A DNA stretch of 64,000 bases from Shewanella piezotolerans WP3 (GCF_000014885.1 NC_011566.1:1302001-1366000); one strand, 5' to 3'. Numbered from the stretch's first letter, positions 53,297 to 62,930 are shown. Translations and numbers: made by a program. Notes: generated by a model not told the origin, from the letters alone.

Positions 53297-53614
53297 TGGT
53301 GCAAATCGTTAGTCAATTCAATAGGGATTAAACCAGCCTAATCTTCCTCTGCGGGTAAAGAGTGCAGTTTGTTGGTCAATTTTTAGAACAGAGTTTTTTG
53401 CGTTTTTGTCACAAGATGATGAATCGATAGAGTAAAGATGATTTTTCTATGTAATACAACCGCTGAGGCTATTTGTATGAATAATTTTTACTTGCATAAG
53501 TTTAACTCATCCATAAATGCAAGTAATTTCATGATTCTAATGCTGGGATTGTGATCAATTGCGCTGTATCATACCGCGCAACCCTACTATAAGAATTTAC
53601 AGCTGGAGTGAATA
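53297..53614. other. Intergenic region upstream of glyA
   Basis: About 318 bases. Near the right end is GTATCATACCGC (53566-53577), which also occurs upstream of ribH (58616-58627); TATCAT could be a -10 element. No ORF supported. Confidence 0.4.
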
Positions 53615-54871
53615 ATGCTGAAAAAAGACATGAATATCGCGGATTACGATCCACAACTGTTTGCAGCGATTGAAGATGAAACTCGTCGTCAAGAAGAGCA
53701 CATCGAACTCATTGCTTCAGAAAACTATACAAGTCCTCGCGTTATTGAAGCACAAGGTACTCAGCTTACTAACAAGTATGCCGAAGGTTACCCTGGTAAG
53801 CGTTATTATGGCGGCTGTGAGCATGTTGATATCGTTGAAGAATTAGCGATTTCACGCGCAAAAGAGTTGTTTGGCGCAACGTACGCTAACGTACAACCAC
53901 ATTCTGGTTCACAGGCTAATGCGGCAGTATTCATGGCACTTCTAGAAGGTGGTGATACCGTACTAGGTATGAGCCTTGCTCATGGTGGTCATTTAACTCA
54001 CGGTTCACACGTTAGCTTCTCTGGCAAGTTATACAATGCTGTTCAGTACGGTATTGACGAATCAACAGGCAAAATTGATTACGCTGAAGTTGAGCGTTTA
54101 GCTGTTGAACATAAGCCTAAAATGATTATTGCAGGTTTCAGTGCATATTCAGGTATCGTTGATTGGGGCAAGTTCCGTGAAATCGCAGATAAAGTAGGTG
54201 CTTACCTATTTGTCGATATGGCTCACGTTGCTGGCCTTGTTGCTGCTGGTATCTATCCTAACCCATTGCCTCATGCGCATGTAGTGACAACTACAACGCA
54301 TAAGACACTAGCTGGCCCACGTGGCGGTTTGATCTTATCTGCTATTGATGATGAAGCTATTTACAAGAAGTTAAACTCAGCTGTATTCCCAGGTGGCCAA
54401 GGTGGCCCTTTGATGCACGTTATTGCAGCTAAAGCGGTAGCCTTTAAAGAAGCACTTGACCCTGAATTTACAACATACCAAGAGCAAGTGGTTGTTAATG
54501 CAAAAGCAATGGCACGCACTTTCATTGAACGCGGCTATGATGTTGTTTCTGGTGGTACCGATAACCACCTATTTTTGCTTGATTTGATAAGCAAAGATAT
54601 GACGGGTAAAGATGCTGACGCTGCACTTGGTAACGCAAATATCACGGTTAACAAAAACTCAGTGCCGAACGACCCACGCTCACCATTTGTAACATCAGGT
54701 CTGCGTATTGGTTCTCCAGCTATTACCCGTCGTGGTTTTGGTGAACAAGAATCAGTATTATTGACCAACTGGATGTGTGACGTCCTTGATGATATTAGCG
54801 ATCTTGCTGTTAGCGAGCGAGTGAAGGCGCAGGTTCTTGAATTATGCGCTAAGTTCCCTGTTTACGGTTAA
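53615..54871 (+). CDS. glyA: Serine hydroxymethyltransferase
   Basis: A PLP enzyme converting serine and tetrahydrofolate to glycine and 5,10-methylene-THF, 418 aa (E. coli 417). Seen: MLKKDMNIADYDPQLF at the N-terminus, IELIASENYTSPRV, YAEGYPGKRYYGGCE, and VVTTTTHKTLAGPRGG with the PLP lysine at residue 230. It starts with GGAG at good spacing and ends at a strong terminator, so it is separate from nrdR. Confidence 0.97.
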   Translation: MLKKDMNIADYDPQLFAAIEDETRRQEEHIELIASENYTSPRVIEAQGTQLTNKYAEGYPGKRYYGGCEHVDIVEELAISRAKELFGATYANVQPHSGSQANAAVFMALLEGGDTVLGMSLAHGGHLTHGSHVSFSGKLYNAVQYGIDESTGKIDYAEVERLAVEHKPKMIIAGFSAYSGIVDWGKFREIADKVGAYLFVDMAHVAGLVAAGIYPNPLPHAHVVTTTTHKTLAGPRGGLILSAIDDEAIYKKLNSAVFPGGQGGPLMHVIAAKAVAFKEALDPEFTTYQEQVVVNAKAMARTFIERGYDVVSGGTDNHLFLLDLISKDMTGKDADAALGNANITVNKNSVPNDPRSPFVTSGLRIGSPAITRRGFGEQESVLLTNWMCDVLDDISDLAVSERVKAQVLELCAKFPVYG

Positions 54872-54898
54872 CCTTAAGCGTTAAATCAGGTAAACTTT

Positions 54899-54925
54899 AA
54901 TGGCCGCATTTATGCGGCCATTTTT
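54899..54925 (+). terminator. Terminator after glyA
   Basis: Stem TGGCCGCA / TGCGGCCA with a TTTA loop, followed by TTTTT. Confidence 0.9.
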
Positions 54926-54989
54926 GTTGGCATTTCAGCCAAATTTGATACAAGCATTTAGTTCAACTTAATAACTGACCGGAGGCCAG

Positions 54990-55439
54990 ATGCATTGTCC
55001 ATTTTGCAGCGCAACAGACACTAAAGTAATTGATTCGCGACTTGTCGCTGATGGTCATCAAGTACGTCGTCGTAGAGAGTGTGTTCAGTGCCATGAGCGT
55101 TATACCACCTTTGAAGGTGCTGAACTTGTTATGCCTCGAGTGGTGAAGCAAGATGGTAGCCGACAGCCTTTCGATGAAGAAAAGCTCCGTGGTGGCATGC
55201 TTCGAGCCGTAGAAAAAAGACCTGTATCGATGGATCAAATTGAACAGTCTTTAACTAAGATTAAATCAACACTACGTGCAACTGGTGAGCGAGAAGTTAA
55301 ATCTGAGATGATTGGTAATTTAATGATGGACCAGTTGGTTAATCTCGATAAAGTGGCCTACATACGTTTTGCATCGGTTTATCGCGCGTTTGAAGATGTG
55401 TCAGAATTTGGCGAAGCTATTGCTAACTTGCAGAAATAG
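54990..55439 (+). CDS. nrdR: Transcriptional repressor NrdR
   Basis: A 149-aa Zn-ribbon/ATP-cone repressor of ribonucleotide reductase genes. Four Cys of the zinc ribbon are seen (MHCPFCSATDTKVIDSR and ECVQCHERYTTFE), followed by the ATP cone with VVKQDGSRQPFDEEKLRGG. GGAGG lies 5 bases before the ATG. It sits 47 bases before ribD, the usual position in gammaproteobacteria. Confidence 0.96.
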   Translation: MHCPFCSATDTKVIDSRLVADGHQVRRRRECVQCHERYTTFEGAELVMPRVVKQDGSRQPFDEEKLRGGMLRAVEKRPVSMDQIEQSLTKIKSTLRATGEREVKSEMIGNLMMDQLVNLDKVAYIRFASVYRAFEDVSEFGEAIANLQK

Positions 55440-55486
55440 TCGTACCCATTTATTAGCTTAATTGATTAATCGGAACTCGCTACATT

Positions 55487-56608
55487 ATGTGGTCAACTGA
55501 AGACAATCAAATGATGAGCCTAGCTATTGAGTTAGCACAAAAAGGGCTCTACACCACCAGACCCAATCCGTGTGTTGGCAGCGTCATCGTTAAAGATAGC
55601 GTGATTGTCGGTGAGGGTTATCATATTCGCGCTGGCGGTCCTCACGCAGAAGTTTACGCACTTAATATGGCAGGTAATGATGCCAAAGGCGCAACCGCCT
55701 ACGTTACTCTTGAGCCTTGCAGCCATTACGGCCGCACTCCTCCTTGTGCTAAAGCACTCATTGAGGCTGGAGTGAGCCGGGTCGTGGTTGCAGTTACAGA
55801 TCCTAATCCGCAAGTATCAGGCCGCGGCATAGCCATGCTGCAGGATGCTGGCATTCAGGTTGATGTCGGTTTATTAACCGATGCTGCTAAACAGGTTAAC
55901 CTTGGTTTTTTAAAGCGAATGCAGCAAGGCTTGCCATGGGTGACTGTCAAGTTAGCCGCTAGCCTTGATGGAAAAACGGCGTTATCTAACGGTGAGTCAA
56001 AATGGATTACAGGTCCAGAAGCTCGAAGAGACGTGCAGCGAATTCGTGCGAGGCACTGTGCTTTGATAACTGGTGTTGAAACTGTCTTGGCCGACAACCC
56101 TAGTTTAAATGTACGTCACAGTGAGCTGGGATCTTTATCAAATGAGATCGCACCAGCAGAAGTGCATCAGCCTTTGCGTGTAATATTAGACAGCCAAGCT
56201 AGGCTAGATGCTGAATTGGCGATCTTTAGTGTAACCAGCCCTGTTTTACTTGTGAGTACTCGTGACTACCCTGAATCTGTAAAGTCTGCTTGGCCTGCTC
56301 ATGTGAGTCATCAAGTTTTGCCTGCCACAGATAACCGAGTGGAACTGCAAGCTTTACTTACATTGTTAGGTAAAACCTGCAATTCAGTGTTGGTGGAGGC
56401 TGGCGCGACTCTTGCTGGGGCATTTGTAGCGAGTCATTGCGTCGATGAAATAATTTTATACCAAGCGATGAAGATACTTGGTGCTGGAGGCAGAGATCTA
56501 CTTGCTCTGCCTGATTTCGAGAAAATGTCAGAAATCCCAAACATTGACGTAATAGATGAACGAAAAGTGGGTAAAGATACCCGCTTAACATTAAGAATGA
56601 GTAACTAA
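55487..56608 (+). CDS. ribD: Bifunctional deaminase/reductase RibD
   Basis: 373 aa. The N-terminal deaminase domain has HAEVYALNMAG and TLEPCSHYGRTPPCAKAL (zinc ligands His and two Cys). The C-terminal reductase domain follows, with VTVKLAASLDGKTALSNGESKWITG and VLVEAGATLAGAF. It catalyses the second and third steps of riboflavin synthesis from GTP. It is followed 4 bases later by ribE. Confidence 0.95.
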   Translation: MWSTEDNQMMSLAIELAQKGLYTTRPNPCVGSVIVKDSVIVGEGYHIRAGGPHAEVYALNMAGNDAKGATAYVTLEPCSHYGRTPPCAKALIEAGVSRVVVAVTDPNPQVSGRGIAMLQDAGIQVDVGLLTDAAKQVNLGFLKRMQQGLPWVTVKLAASLDGKTALSNGESKWITGPEARRDVQRIRARHCALITGVETVLADNPSLNVRHSELGSLSNEIAPAEVHQPLRVILDSQARLDAELAIFSVTSPVLLVSTRDYPESVKSAWPAHVSHQVLPATDNRVELQALLTLLGKTCNSVLVEAGATLAGAFVASHCVDEIILYQAMKILGAGGRDLLALPDFEKMSEIPNIDVIDERKVGKDTRLTLRMSN

Positions 56609-56612
56609 CTTT

Positions 56613-57278
56613 ATGTTTACTGGAATTATTGAATCGGTAGGCCATCTGCGTAAAGTAGAACGCCGTGGTGATGACATTAGATTAACCGTTGCAAGCGGCA
56701 AGCTTGATCTGTCGGATGTAAAGCTAGGTGATAGTATCGCAACAAATGGTGTGTGTTTAACGGTTGTTGAGCAGCTAGCTGATGGTTATGTTGCGGATAT
56801 ATCTGCCGAAACGGTTAGTTTAACAGGCTTTGCTCATTACGCCGTTGGCACTGCTGTAAACTTAGAGAAAGCGGTCACTCCGACAACTCGTCTTGGTGGG
56901 CATATGGTCAGCGGCCATGTTGATGGCATCGCTCATGTGGATGATAGACAAGTACGAGGCCAAGCCATAGAGTTTTGGCTGACACCTCCTGCAGAGCTCG
57001 GGCGCTATATTGCTCATAAAGGTTCGATCACAATCGATGGTGTCAGTTTGACGGTTAATGAAGTGCAAGGGCATCGTTTTAGACTGACCATAGTGCCTCA
57101 TACCGCAGGCGAAACAACGTTAATAGATTTAAAACCAGGTGATAGCGTCAATATCGAAGTTGACCTTATTGCCCGGCACTTAGAAAGGTTGATGAGTTAT
57201 TCATCAGAGCAGCAAGCAGAGCAACCGAAGTCAGAAGTTACTATGGATTTGTTAGCTCGCTCAGGGTTTTTAAGATAA
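56613..57278 (+). CDS. ribE: Riboflavin synthase alpha subunit
   Basis: 221 aa with two similar lumazine-binding domains: MFTGIIESVGHLRKVERRGDD with LGDSIATNGVCLTV, and GGHMVSGHVDGIAHV with GSITIDGVSLTVN. It joins two lumazine molecules to form riboflavin. It follows ribD after 4 bases, and ribB after a gap of about 147 bases. Confidence 0.96.
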   Translation: MFTGIIESVGHLRKVERRGDDIRLTVASGKLDLSDVKLGDSIATNGVCLTVVEQLADGYVADISAETVSLTGFAHYAVGTAVNLEKAVTPTTRLGGHMVSGHVDGIAHVDDRQVRGQAIEFWLTPPAELGRYIAHKGSITIDGVSLTVNEVQGHRFRLTIVPHTAGETTLIDLKPGDSVNIEVDLIARHLERLMSYSSEQQAEQPKSEVTMDLLARSGFLR

Positions 57279-57425
57279 AAACTGGCTTAAGACTATTTTA
57301 ACGATAGTATTTGTCATTAGAAAATCCTACAAAATAAACATTACATTTATTTACTGCAGTGCCACAAACGGCTTATTGATTAGCGACCTCAGCTAACGCA
57401 GTAACACAAAAATAAAGGTCTAAAC

Positions 57426-58529
57426 ATGGCGTTACATAGTATAGAAGAGATCATTGAAGATATTCGTCTAGGTAAGATGGTTATCTTGATGGATGATGAA
57501 GACAGAGAAAATGAAGGCGACCTTATTATGGCTGCTGACATGGTGACGCCTGAGGCCGTTAACTTTATGGCCACTTTTGGTCGAGGTCTTATTTGTCAGA
57601 CATTAACTAAAGAGCGCTGCCAGCAGCTAAATCTTCCGTTGATGGTCACAAATAATAATGCGCAGTTTTCAACTAACTTTACCGTGTCAATTGAAGCGGC
57701 AGAGGGCGTTACAACCGGGATATCTGCTCAAGATCGAGCTGTAACAGTTAAAGCTGCTGTCGGTAAAGACGCAAAACCTGCTGATATTGTTCAGCCAGGT
57801 CATATTTTTCCATTGATGGCGCAAGAGGGCGGTGTACTTATTCGCGCAGGACATACCGAAGCAGGCTGTGATTTAGCAAGGCTCGCAGGTTTTGAAGCAT
57901 CATCAGTGATTGTTGAAATTCTTAACGACGACGGCACTATGGCACGTCGTCCCGATCTTGAAATCTTTGCTGAAAAGCACGGTTTAAAGATGGGCACCAT
58001 TGCTGACTTAATTGAGTATCGCAATACCAAAGAGACCAGCGTTGTGCGCGAAGCACAGTGTAAGCTACCCACTCGTTTTGGCGAGTTTGATATGCTGACT
58101 TTCCGTGACACCATCGATAACCAATTACACTACGTTTTAGTTAAAGGCCCTGTAACCGAGAATGCACTGGTTCGTGTTCACCTACAAAATACCTTTAACG
58201 ACTTATTGCACTCTGAACGTGATCAGCAGCGTAGCTGGCCGTTAGAGAAGGCAATGGCGCGTATTGGGGATGAAGGTGGTGTACTTGTGTTGCTCGGTCA
58301 TCAAGAGCATAGCAGCGATATTTTGGCTAAAGTTAAAGCATTCGAAGCTGAAGATAATGGCAGTGCTCCTATTGCAGCTAAGTGGCAAGGGACATCTCGC
58401 CAAGTGGGTGTAGGCTCACAAATTCTCGCTAACGTGGGTGTTACGTCAATGCGACTGCTTAGTTCACCAAAGCGTTATCATTCACTATCAGGCTTTGGCT
58501 TGGAAGTTACTGAATATATTGCAGAATAA
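57426..58529 (+). CDS. ribB: 3,4-dihydroxy-2-butanone 4-phosphate synthase with degenerate GTP cyclohydrolase II-like domain (RibBX type)
   Basis: 367 aa. Residues 1-200 form a RibB domain with LGKMVILMDDEDRENEGDLIMAADMVTPEAVNFM (acidic Mg-binding loop) and GHTEAGCDLARLAGF, all active residues seen. The C-terminal 165 residues align with RibA (GTP cyclohydrolase II) but lack the zinc Cys triad: where RibA has a His-Ser-Glu-Cys loop, this protein reads VRVHLQNTFNDLLHSERDQ. So the second domain is probably not a cyclohydrolase, as in the RibBX variant reported in Proteobacteria including Shewanella. A separate ribA must be elsewhere. Confidence 0.92.
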   Translation: MALHSIEEIIEDIRLGKMVILMDDEDRENEGDLIMAADMVTPEAVNFMATFGRGLICQTLTKERCQQLNLPLMVTNNNAQFSTNFTVSIEAAEGVTTGISAQDRAVTVKAAVGKDAKPADIVQPGHIFPLMAQEGGVLIRAGHTEAGCDLARLAGFEASSVIVEILNDDGTMARRPDLEIFAEKHGLKMGTIADLIEYRNTKETSVVREAQCKLPTRFGEFDMLTFRDTIDNQLHYVLVKGPVTENALVRVHLQNTFNDLLHSERDQQRSWPLEKAMARIGDEGGVLVLLGHQEHSSDILAKVKAFEAEDNGSAPIAAKWQGTSRQVGVGSQILANVGVTSMRLLSSPKRYHSLSGFGLEVTEYIAE

Positions 58530-58674
58530 AATTTACTGGTGGTGATTATTATCACCCGAGGTGCAATTTCACTCTTTTCTTATAAATTGCATAGGGATCA
58601 GCGTAAGTGGCTGTGGTATCATACCGCCTCTTCCGCCCCCATGCTGGGTCATTAAGCTAATTTAGGTAAGATAA

Positions 58675-59151
58675 ATGAACGTAGTTCAAGGTAATATCGA
58701 ATCGAAAAACGCAAAAATTGCGATTGTAGTTTCACGTTTCAACAGCTTTGTTGTTGAGAGTTTGCTTGATGGTGCGGTAGACACTCTAAAGCGTTTTGGT
58801 CAGGTTGCAGATGACAATATCACTGTAATTAAAGTCCCAGGCGCTGTCGAACTGCCACTTGCAGCCCGTCGTGTTGCGGCAAGCGGAAAATTTGACGGCA
58901 TAATCTCACTTGGTGCGGTTATCCGTGGTGGTACACCTCATTTTGATCTGGTTGCAGGCGAATGTAATAAAGGGTTAGCTCAAGTTGCACTTGAGTATGA
59001 TATTCCTGTTTCATTCGGCGTTTTAACTACAGATACCATTGAACAGGCTATTGAGCGTTCAGGTACTAAAGCAGGTAACAAAGGCGGCGAAGCTGCTTTG
59101 GGTCTGCTAGAGATGGTTAACGTTTTGCAAGCACTTGAAGAACAGCTGTAA
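58675..59151 (+). CDS. ribH: 6,7-dimethyl-8-ribityllumazine synthase
   Basis: 158 aa, condenses ribityl-aminouracil with dihydroxybutanone phosphate. Seen: IVVSRFNSFVVESLLDGAVD, VPGAVELPLAARRVA, LGAVIRGGTPHFD (catalytic His) and PVSFGVLTTDTIEQA. Forms large capsid-like or pentameric assemblies. GTATCATACCGC lies 48 bases upstream. nusB begins 14 bases after the stop. Confidence 0.97.
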   Translation: MNVVQGNIESKNAKIAIVVSRFNSFVVESLLDGAVDTLKRFGQVADDNITVIKVPGAVELPLAARRVAASGKFDGIISLGAVIRGGTPHFDLVAGECNKGLAQVALEYDIPVSFGVLTTDTIEQAIERSGTKAGNKGGEAALGLLEMVNVLQALEEQL

Positions 59152-59165
59152 TTTAGGACAATTTA

Positions 59166-59573
59166 ATGAAGCCTTCAGAGCGCCGAAAGGCACGTCGTTT
59201 AGCGGTTCAGGCCATATACTCTTGGCAGCTAAGTGGCAACAATATTGCTGATGTTGAGCATGAGTTTCTAACTGAACAAAATGTTGATGGTGTCGATATA
59301 GCTTACTTTCGTGAGTTATTAGGTGGCGTTGCAACAAAGAAAAGCCAATTAGATGAGCTTATCACTCCATTTTTGGTTCGTCCTATGGATGAAGTTGATC
59401 CAGTCGAAAAAGCGATCGTACGCCTAGCGGCTTATGAATTGACTTTCCGTAAAGACGTTCCATATAAGGTAGCGATTAACGAAGCTATCGAGCTTGCCAA
59501 AGCATTCGGCGCTGAAGATGGACATAAGTTCGTTAACGGTATTCTGGATAAGTTAGTAGCAAGAACTAAATAG
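59166..59573 (+). CDS. nusB: Transcription antitermination factor NusB
   Basis: 135 aa all-helical protein that with NusE binds boxA RNA and promotes rRNA antitermination. Seen: KPSERRKARRLAVQAIYSWQLSG, PVEKAIVRLAAYELTFRKDVPYKVAINEAIELAKAFG and KFVNGILDKL. Typical length. It directly follows ribH and ends at a terminator with a TTCG loop. Confidence 0.96.
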   Translation: MKPSERRKARRLAVQAIYSWQLSGNNIADVEHEFLTEQNVDGVDIAYFRELLGGVATKKSQLDELITPFLVRPMDEVDPVEKAIVRLAAYELTFRKDVPYKVAINEAIELAKAFGAEDGHKFVNGILDKLVARTK

Positions 59574-59576
59574 TCA

Positions 59577-59602
59577 AAACGGCATCTTCGGATGCCGTTT
59601 TT
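59577..59602 (+). terminator. Terminator after nusB
   Basis: AACGGCATC TTCG GATGCCGTT, a stable UUCG tetraloop stem, followed by TTTTTT. Confidence 0.92.
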
Positions 59603-59729
59603 TATGGCTAAAAGAGAGTCTTTGCTGCATGAACCCAGCGATACGGGGTAAGCGCAGTGGAATAGCCTTGATACCCACAGACTATTTGGCTCCTTTTCTT
59701 CAGTCCACTTTTAAATTGTGATTGGTATT

Positions 59730-60689
59730 GTGAAAGAATTTCAATTAATCGAAAGCTATTTTACTGGGCGCGCCCAGTCTCGAAAAGACGTGGCAGTTGG
59801 CATCGGCGACGATTGTGCCATTGTTGAGCCTGCTGTTAATAAGTCTGTAGCGATATCTTGTGACACGCTAGTGGAAAACGTGCATTTTTTCCCAGATATG
59901 CCTGCTAGTGCTTTGGGATACAAATCCTTGGCGGTTAACTTATCAGATCTTGCCTCTATGGGGGCTGAACCTGCTTGGATGACGTTGGCGCTAACGCTAC
60001 CTGAAGTCGATGAGAATTGGCTTGCAGATTTCAGTACTGGTATGTTTGAAATTGCTGAGTATTACGGTGTAGCGCTAGTGGGAGGGGATACTACTCGCGG
60101 GCCTCGCTCAATCACCATTACGATAAATGGACAAGTACCGGAGCACACTGGTCTGACACGAAGTGGTGCAAAAAATGGTGATTGGATCTATGTTACGGGG
60201 ACCTTGGGCGATTCAGCATTCGGCTTGGATCTGTTGCGAGGCAAAGCGCAATGTAATGAGGCTGATAGAGAGTATATTATCAATCGTCATTATCGACCGA
60301 CTCCAAGAGTACTTGCAGGACAAGCGTTAAGGACTTTGGCATCCAGTGCTATCGATATCTCTGACGGCTTAGTCTCTGATATACAGCATGTACTTAAAGC
60401 GTCTAATATCGGTGCTATGGTCAATGTAGATAAACTTCCATTATCCAAAGAGCTAAAAGCTAATGTTTCCGATGAGTTGGCATTGAGTTATGCATTAACC
60501 GGTGGTGAAGATTATGAGCTACTTTTTACCGTTTCTGAGGCGCAAAAAGGCGCATTAGAAATCGCATTGGCTGAAACGGGCGTTAAGTTTACTCAAATTG
60601 GCCAAGTCTGCACTGGCGGTAAGCTAAATTTGCTATTAGATAACCAACCATTCGAACCTATTAACCTTGGATTTGAGCACTTTAATTGA
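59730..60689 (+). CDS. thiL: Thiamine-monophosphate kinase
   Basis: Phosphorylates TMP to the cofactor TPP, about 319 aa. Seen: VGIGDDCAIVEP, YKSLAVNLSDLASMGAEPAW, VGGDTTRGPRSITITINGQV, SAIDISDGLVSDIQHVL and TGGEDYELLFTV (AIR-synthase-like fold). The start is uncertain: GTG 59730 gives MKEFQLIESYF, the usual family start; GTG 59718 is an alternative, and neither has a strong ribosome site. The stop overlaps the pgpA start (TGATG). Confidence 0.93.
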   Translation: MKEFQLIESYFTGRAQSRKDVAVGIGDDCAIVEPAVNKSVAISCDTLVENVHFFPDMPASALGYKSLAVNLSDLASMGAEPAWMTLALTLPEVDENWLADFSTGMFEIAEYYGVALVGGDTTRGPRSITITINGQVPEHTGLTRSGAKNGDWIYVTGTLGDSAFGLDLLRGKAQCNEADREYIINRHYRPTPRVLAGQALRTLASSAIDISDGLVSDIQHVLKASNIGAMVNVDKLPLSKELKANVSDELALSYALTGGEDYELLFTVSEAQKGALEIALAETGVKFTQIGQVCTGGKLNLLLDNQPFEPINLGFEHFN

Positions 60690-61183
60690 TGGATTTACTC
60701 TCAAAAGATAAAGCGGTGGCTAAGCTTTCGCTTAAGAACCCAATCCACTTTTTGGCATTAGGTTTTGGCTCTGGTTTAGCGGCAAAGGCACCAGGCACGT
60801 TCGGTACTATCGCCGCGATCCCCGTCTTTTTGCTTATGGCGCCGTTAAGCCTACCTTGGTACATAGGCCTTACGATATTTAGTGTGTTAATTGGTTTTTA
60901 TATCTGTGATAAAGCCGCTAAAGATATGGGCGTTCATGATCATGGCGCGATTGTGTGGGATGAAATCGCAGGCTTGCTCATTACTATGATAGCAGCACCA
61001 GCCGGCTGGCAGTGGCTGTTAGCCGGTTTTATATTGTTCCGCTTTTTCGATATTTTAAAACCTTGGCCAATCCGTTGGCTAGATGCCAAAGTGCATGGTG
61101 GTTTCGGTATTATGATCGATGATGTATTGGCTGGTATATTCTCACTTATTTGTCTACAAGTTGCCGCTTACTACTTGATTTAA
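60689..61183 (+). CDS. pgpA: Phosphatidylglycerophosphatase A
   Basis: 164 aa inner-membrane enzyme that dephosphorylates phosphatidylglycerol phosphate. Seen: GFGSGLAAKAPGTFGTIAAIP, HDHGAIVWDEIAGLLITM (acidic catalytic residues) and FDILKPWPIRWLDAKV, with several membrane helices. ATG 60689 overlaps the thiL stop by one base; a TTG one codon earlier is unlikely. Ends at a good terminator. Confidence 0.94.
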   Translation: MDLLSKDKAVAKLSLKNPIHFLALGFGSGLAAKAPGTFGTIAAIPVFLLMAPLSLPWYIGLTIFSVLIGFYICDKAAKDMGVHDHGAIVWDEIAGLLITMIAAPAGWQWLLAGFILFRFFDILKPWPIRWLDAKVHGGFGIMIDDVLAGIFSLICLQVAAYYLI

Positions 61184-61196
61184 TCAAGCCAAAAGG

Positions 61197-61223
61197 AAAA
61201 GGAGCTTATTAGCTCCTTTTTTT
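61197..61223 (+). terminator. Terminator after pgpA
   Basis: A 10-bp stem AAAAGGAGCT / AGCTCCTTTT with a TATT loop and a T-run; also convergent with recN. Confidence 0.88.
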
Positions 61224-61247
61224 ATGCCTTAAACTGTCTTGTGACAC

Positions 61248-62909
61248 TTAGCTTAACAGTAACTCTTTAGCGTTAGCCAAAGTGTTGCTGGTTATGGTAT
61301 CGCCGCCTAATAAGCGTGCCAGTTCTTCAACGCGTTGCTCTTTATCTAACTGCACCATCGAGGTTTCAGTTTTGCCCGCTTTACTGTTTTTGTTTACAAA
61401 CATATGTTGATGACCGTTACCAGCAACCTGCGGCAGATGGGTGACACAAAAAACTTGAGTTGATTCACCTAGGCTGCGCAACATACGCCCGACAACCGCG
61501 GCAGTTGGTCCTGATATCCCAACATCAACTTCATCAAAAATTAGTGTCGGCGTCGCTACTTTCTTAGCGGTTATCACTTGAATACCGAGCCCAATACGAG
61601 ATAACTCACCACCAGAGGCAACTTTAGCTATTGGTTGTAAAGGCTGTCCGGGGTTGGTGGTGACTAAAAACTCTATTCCATCACAGCCATGTGGGCTAAT
61701 TATGCTTTCATTAAAATTGACTGAAATGCTGAACTTACCCTTTGGCATACTGAGCTCATGTATAGATTGGGTGACCTTTTTATCAAGCTCTTTAGCGTAA
61801 CGACTGCGACTTTGACTTAGTTTTCTTGCATGGTTTAAATAGGCTTGTTGACTGTTACTGAGTTGATTACGGATCTCATCAAGCCTGTCTTCATCGGAAT
61901 CTAAGTCATTAAGCTCTGTTAATAGAGCTTGATGATAAGCGAATAGCTCCGCGGCGTTGACATGGTGCTTGCGCGCTAATTGTAGCGCCTTAGATATGCG
62001 TAACTCCAACTGCTCAAAGTATTCAGGGTCTAACTCCAAGCCATCTAAATAACGTTCAAGTTCGCTACTGGATTCTTGCACTTGGATCAGCGCCTCATTG
62101 AGCATAACGACGACGCTACCAAGTTCTGCATCATAGCTCTCTAAATCTTGCCCTTGGCTGATAGAGGTATTGAGTAGCGATTCAATGCTGCCCTGATCGT
62201 TTTCTTGCAAAATATGTAATTGGCTGCGGCATAACTCAATGAGTGCAGTGCTGTTGGCAAGTTTTTTATGTTCGGCTTCAATGGTCTCAAATTCACCTTC
62301 GCTAATGGCAAACTCGTTAAGTTCTTCTACCTGGTATTGTAGTAATTGCTTGCGTGCTAATCTTTCGTGTTGAGCAAGCTCTAACTGCTGCAGCTCTTTC
62401 TCTATCGTTTTACAGCGGTGGTAACTGGACGAGACCGAATCGAGCAGCATTTTATGATTGGCGTAACTGTCGAGCAATGTAAGCTGGTGCTCACTTTTTA
62501 GCATTGCATGGTGAGCATGTTGGCCATGGATCCCGATAAGCAGTTGGCCTAGAGATTTAATTTGGGCTAATGGTACCGGGTTACCATTAATGTATGCACG
62601 AGAACGTCCATCACTATTAATCGTACGCCTTAAAATACACTCATTGTCCAGTTCGAGGTCATGGTCTTCTAACCAGCGTTTAGCAAGAGGAATATCAGAT
62701 AGGGAGAAGCGAGCACTAACCTCAGCTTTTGTGGCATCAGGCCTAATAGTATTGGCATCAGCTCGATTGCCCAGGCATAGGCCTAATGCGTCAATTGCAA
62801 TAGATTTACCTGCACCCGTTTCACCGGTAATACTGGTCATTCCGGCTTTAAAATCGAGTTCTAAAAAACGCACAATAGCAAAATTGTTAATGCTGAGTTG
62901 GCAAAGCAT
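61248..62909 (-). CDS. recN: DNA repair protein RecN
   Basis: 553 aa SMC-like ATPase of double-strand break repair (E. coli 553). Seen: MLCQLSINNFAIVRFLELDF, Walker A GETGAGKSIAIDALGL, a long coiled coil in the middle, and at the C-terminus VASGGELSRIGLGIQ (signature) and PTLIFDEVDVGISG (Walker B). Two LexA boxes lie just upstream, so it is SOS-induced. Convergent with pgpA. Confidence 0.96.
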   Translation of the reverse strand: MLCQLSINNFAIVRFLELDFKAGMTSITGETGAGKSIAIDALGLCLGNRADANTIRPDATKAEVSARFSLSDIPLAKRWLEDHDLELDNECILRRTINSDGRSRAYINGNPVPLAQIKSLGQLLIGIHGQHAHHAMLKSEHQLTLLDSYANHKMLLDSVSSSYHRCKTIEKELQQLELAQHERLARKQLLQYQVEELNEFAISEGEFETIEAEHKKLANSTALIELCRSQLHILQENDQGSIESLLNTSISQGQDLESYDAELGSVVVMLNEALIQVQESSSELERYLDGLELDPEYFEQLELRISKALQLARKHHVNAAELFAYHQALLTELNDLDSDEDRLDEIRNQLSNSQQAYLNHARKLSQSRSRYAKELDKKVTQSIHELSMPKGKFSISVNFNESIISPHGCDGIEFLVTTNPGQPLQPIAKVASGGELSRIGLGIQVITAKKVATPTLIFDEVDVGISGPTAAVVGRMLRSLGESTQVFCVTHLPQVAGNGHQHMFVNKNSKAGKTETSMVQLDKEQRVEELARLLGGDTITSNTLANAKELLLS

Positions 62910-62930
62910 AGTGATGTCCTATCCAAAACA

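Noticed and set aside
57279..57425. Possible FMN riboswitch upstream of ribB
   Set aside because: The conserved FMN-element sequence blocks are not visible by eye, and the region is short.
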